Made by a program: the position numbers and the translations under genes. Positions 13,453 to 14,891 of a DNA stretch of 14,891 nt are shown in pieces. The stretch is from Brumimicrobium sp965659845. Its GTDB lineage: Bacteria; Bacteroidota; Bacteroidia; Flavobacteriales_D; Crocinitomicaceae. The notes under the pieces are model-generated. The model saw only the letters and a list, made by a program, of their open reading frames with translations. It did not search any database and was not told the origin of the DNA. The number at the start of each line of letters is the position of its first letter. Position 1 is the stretch's first letter. The stretch is taken from the NCBI GenBank assembly GCA_965659845.1, contig CBFHXS010000067.1:1-14891 (forward strand), in the 5' to 3' direction.

Positions 13453-14373
13453 TTAGGACCAAGGTAATAATTCAGTTTTGACTTTGTGCAAATCATTATT
13501 CGATTTGCTGCGCTGTATCAGACGGATTAACTTGTCAATATATTGTTTTTTACTATTTCTGGATAAATGTATTCCGATGATATTACGAATCGGTGTAAGC
13601 CCTTCAATTTTTTTGAAATTACTTTTTGGTGCGCTTAAATAAGGTAGGTAATTTGAAGGTACTAGGGTGTAACCGCCTTTAACCTCAACCATTTTTAGAA
13701 GTATGTTAATGTTTCCTCCTTGATAATGCCATTCGTCTTTTTTGATCGTGTCTAAGTTACAGAAGTTTATCATTTGAGTGCGTAAACAATTTCCTTCACT
13801 CAGCAACCAAGGTCTCAGACTCTCTAGTTGAAGCCGACTCATAGTATCACCTTCAATTTCGGGACAGTAAACATAGATCTCTTCATCAAATAGACGCTGT
13901 TCTGAAATGTTCTTCTCGTTCAGAGGTCCTGCCATTATACCGAAGTCAATTTCTTTACTCCCAATTGCTTTAACAAGATCTGTCGTTTTTAATTCTACAA
14001 TATCTAATTGAATATCTCCCAACTCACCTTGCCACTGATCATAGAGGTCAGGCACTAGAAAACCTGAAATAGTAGGTATTATACCCAGTCGAACTTCTGC
14101 TTTGTAAGTACCTTTCTTTTTTTGTATGTGTTCATCCAGAAGTTGATATTCATGGTCCAGGTTTTGAAGTAAAGGAATGATTTCTTTTCCAAAAGCAGTG
14201 AGTGACAAAGGATTTGTGTCTCTGTCAAAAATGATAGCCCCAAATAGCTGTTCCGCTTTTTTAATTTGCATCGATAGTGTAGGTTGTGTAACGAAACAAA
14301 TTTCTGCAGCACGCTGAAAGTTTTTAGTTTCTTTCAGGGTTAGAATATAGGATATTTGGGCTTTTGATATCAT
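13453..14373 (-). CDS. oxyR: LysR-family peroxide-sensing regulator OxyR
   Basis: 306 residues (E. coli OxyR: 305). The N-terminal winged helix-turn-helix (about 1-60) has the LysR pattern N-F-Q-R-A-A-E-I-C-F-V-T-Q-P-T-L-S-M-Q-I-K-K-A-E. The effector domain holds G-N-C-L-R-T-Q-M-I-N-F-C-N, with C196 and C205 nine residues apart exactly as the redox pair C199/C208 of E. coli OxyR; these form a disulfide on contact with hydrogen peroxide. Divergent from a peroxiredoxin gene, the classic oxyR-target arrangement, which independently supports the call. Two other cysteines (C26, C170) are present. ATG 14373 gives the standard start immediately before the helix-turn-helix. A TATATTTA -7-like box lies 17 nt upstream. 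The mscS gene follows after 17 nt. Confidence 0.93.
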   Translation of the reverse strand: MISKAQISYILTLKETKNFQRAAEICFVTQPTLSMQIKKAEQLFGAIIFDRDTNPLSLTAFGKEIIPLLQNLDHEYQLLDEHIQKKKGTYKAEVRLGIIPTISGFLVPDLYDQWQGELGDIQLDIVELKTTDLVKAIGSKEIDFGIMAGPLNEKNISEQRLFDEEIYVYCPEIEGDTMSRLQLESLRPWLLSEGNCLRTQMINFCNLDTIKKDEWHYQGGNINILLKMVEVKGGYTLVPSNYLPYLSAPKSNFKKIEGLTPIRNIIGIHLSRNSKKQYIDKLIRLIQRSKSNNDLHKVKTELLPWS

Positions 14374-14390
14374 TATAGAAATTATTTATG

Positions 14391-14425
14391 TAAATATAAT
14401 ATTAATCGATATTAAATATGTCAAA
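14391..14425 (-). promoter_or_regulatory. Candidate oxyR promoter
   Basis: On the minus strand TTTG (14425-14422) lies 23 nt before TATATTTA (14398-14391), which fits TAnnTTTG except for the last base. Transcription would start around 14384-14386, about 12 nt before the ATG. Confidence 0.4.
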
Positions 14426-14455
14426 GCGTTCATTAAATTTGTAACGTGTGAAAAG

Positions 14456-14495
14456 AGACAAATCAAAAAACATAATTTATCTTTTTTTGTTGTCT
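14456..14495. promoter_or_regulatory. Inverted repeat between oxyR and the peroxiredoxin gene, candidate OxyR operator
   Basis: AGACAA (14456-14461) pairs with TTGTCT (14490-14495), and CAAAAAA (14464-14470) pairs with TTTTTTG (14483-14489); the left arm has a 2-nt bulge (AT, 14462-14463) and the centre (14471-14482) is 12 nt. The 40-bp dyad overlaps the candidate -33 TTG (14490-14492) of the peroxiredoxin promoter, where an activator would sit. It does not match the E. coli OxyR ATAG/CTAT consensus. Confidence 0.45.
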
Positions 14496-14522
14496 AGTAG
14501 GATACAATAAAATGTATATTTA
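14490..14522 (+). promoter_or_regulatory. Candidate peroxiredoxin promoter
   Basis: TTG (14490-14492) and TATATTTA (14515-14522) are 22 nt apart, near the Bacteroidota -33/-7 arrangement, with the last base of the -7 element non-consensus. The start would be near 14528, leaving a leader of about 30 nt that is A-rich and lacks a Shine-Dalgarno sequence, as usual in this phylum. Confidence 0.4.
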
Positions 14523-14556
14523 AAGTGTAAATTAATAACCATAAACAAATAAAAAA

Positions 14557-14891
14557 ATGGCAATAGTAGGAAAGAAGTTCCCAAGTATCGAAGTTGATGC
14601 TATGAATGAGATGGGAGACACATTCAAATTGAACGTTGTAGAAGAAGCAATCAAGAACAAAAAGAAAGTAGTTTTATTTTGGTACCCAAAAGACTTTACT
14701 TTTGTTTGTCCAACAGAGCTGCACGCTTTTCAAGCAATGCTTGACGAATTCGATAAAAGAAATACAATGGTAATTGGAGCATCATGTGATACTCCTGAAG
14801 TACACTTTGCTTGGCTTAATACGCCAAAGGATGATGGTGGTATTCAAGGTGTTACTTACCCAATTTTAGCAGATTCAAACCGTAATCTTGC
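14557..14891 (+). CDS. 2-Cys peroxiredoxin (AhpC/Prx1 type), truncated by window edge
   Basis: The ATG at 14557 opens a frame that stays open to the right edge (111 codons plus 2 nt), starting M-A-I-V-G-K-K-F-P-S. Tyr-Pro-Lys-Asp-Phe-Thr-Phe-Val-Cys-Pro-Thr-Glu (about 43-54) is the AhpC/Prx1 active site, with peroxidatic Cys at residue 51; W-L-N-T-P near 92-96 and Y-P-I-L-A-D near 105 are also family-like. These enzymes reduce hydrogen peroxide and organic peroxides, using a second cysteine near the C-terminus, here beyond the window. Divergent from oxyR and so a likely OxyR target. Whether the reductant partner AhpF is downstream cannot be seen, so the symbol ahpC is not assigned. Confidence 0.93.
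   Translation, partial: MAIVGKKFPSIEVDAMNEMGDTFKLNVVEEAIKNKKKVVLFWYPKDFTFVCPTELHAFQAMLDEFDKRNTMVIGASCDTPEVHFAWLNTPKDDGGIQGVTYPILADSNRNL

Noticed and set aside
14079..14312. 77-codon minus-strand ORF in another frame of oxyR
   Set aside because: Overlaps the OxyR DNA-binding domain out of frame and has no independent support.
14396..14420. AT-rich partial palindrome around ATCGAT near oxyR as an OxyR site
   Set aside because: Only the central six bases are truly symmetric; the outer arms mismatch, unlike the dyad at 14456-14495.
1..14891. Mobile element, CRISPR array, toxin-antitoxin, defence island or RNA gene
   Set aside because: No transposase or integrase, regularly spaced repeats, small paired toxin-like ORFs, or tRNA/rRNA-like sequence could be recognised; most genes are housekeeping or stress functions with uniform composition.

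Overview
The window is AT-rich chromosomal DNA from a member of the Bacteroidota, possibly a marine Cytophagales-type organism (the phylum is well supported, the order is a guess). Evidence: leaders are A-rich and mostly lack Shine-Dalgarno sequences; several upstream regions carry the Bacteroidota -7 element TAnnTTTG (for example TATATTTG before ilvE and efp, TAAATTTG before a small secreted-protein gene); and the protein variants are of Bacteroidota type (RecQ with a late zinc cluster, CcoI with a Cys-rich N-terminus, secreted proteins cleaved after A-Q). I see no mobile element, CRISPR array, tRNA or rRNA, and no stretch over 300 bases without a gene.

Layout. 1-755 (+): the C-terminal part of a SpoIID/LytB-domain protein cut by the left edge. 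768-2714 (-): recQ. 2885-3955 (+): ilvE, followed by a strong terminator. 4009-4389 (-) and 4624-5967 (+): two divergent genes for secreted proteins of unknown function. 5984-8046 (-): two overlapping genes encoding three alpha/beta-hydrolase domains; the first is a tandem fusion of two complete hydrolases in one 482-residue ORF. 8103-8669 (-): efp with its own promoter and terminator. 8745-12444 (-): ccoI and hemN, 10 nt apart. 12536-14373 (-): oxyR and a mscS-type channel gene, 17 nt apart. 14557-right edge (+): a 2-Cys peroxiredoxin divergent from oxyR, truncated by the window end.

How the genes fit together. The right third is a respiration and oxidative-stress block. OxyR keeps both redox cysteines and faces a peroxiredoxin gene across 183 bp that hold an unusually good dyad, a natural operator candidate. 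HemN (anaerobic/microaerobic haem synthesis) and CcoI (copper delivery to cbb3-type oxidase) are a familiar pair for microaerobic respiration, but no cco structural genes lie in the window. The rest is housekeeping (RecQ repair, branched-chain amino acid transamination, EF-P).

I do not see a clear new defence or biosynthetic system. The most unusual items are the fused double hydrolase with a third hydrolase overlapping its end, an efp terminator ending 7 nt before that fused gene's start codon, a dyad around the efp -7 box that would abut the efp start codon in read-through RNA, and the oxyR/peroxiredoxin intergenic dyad. Two automatic start sites (ilvE and hemN) look too far upstream because the longer versions begin before or inside the apparent -7 element.
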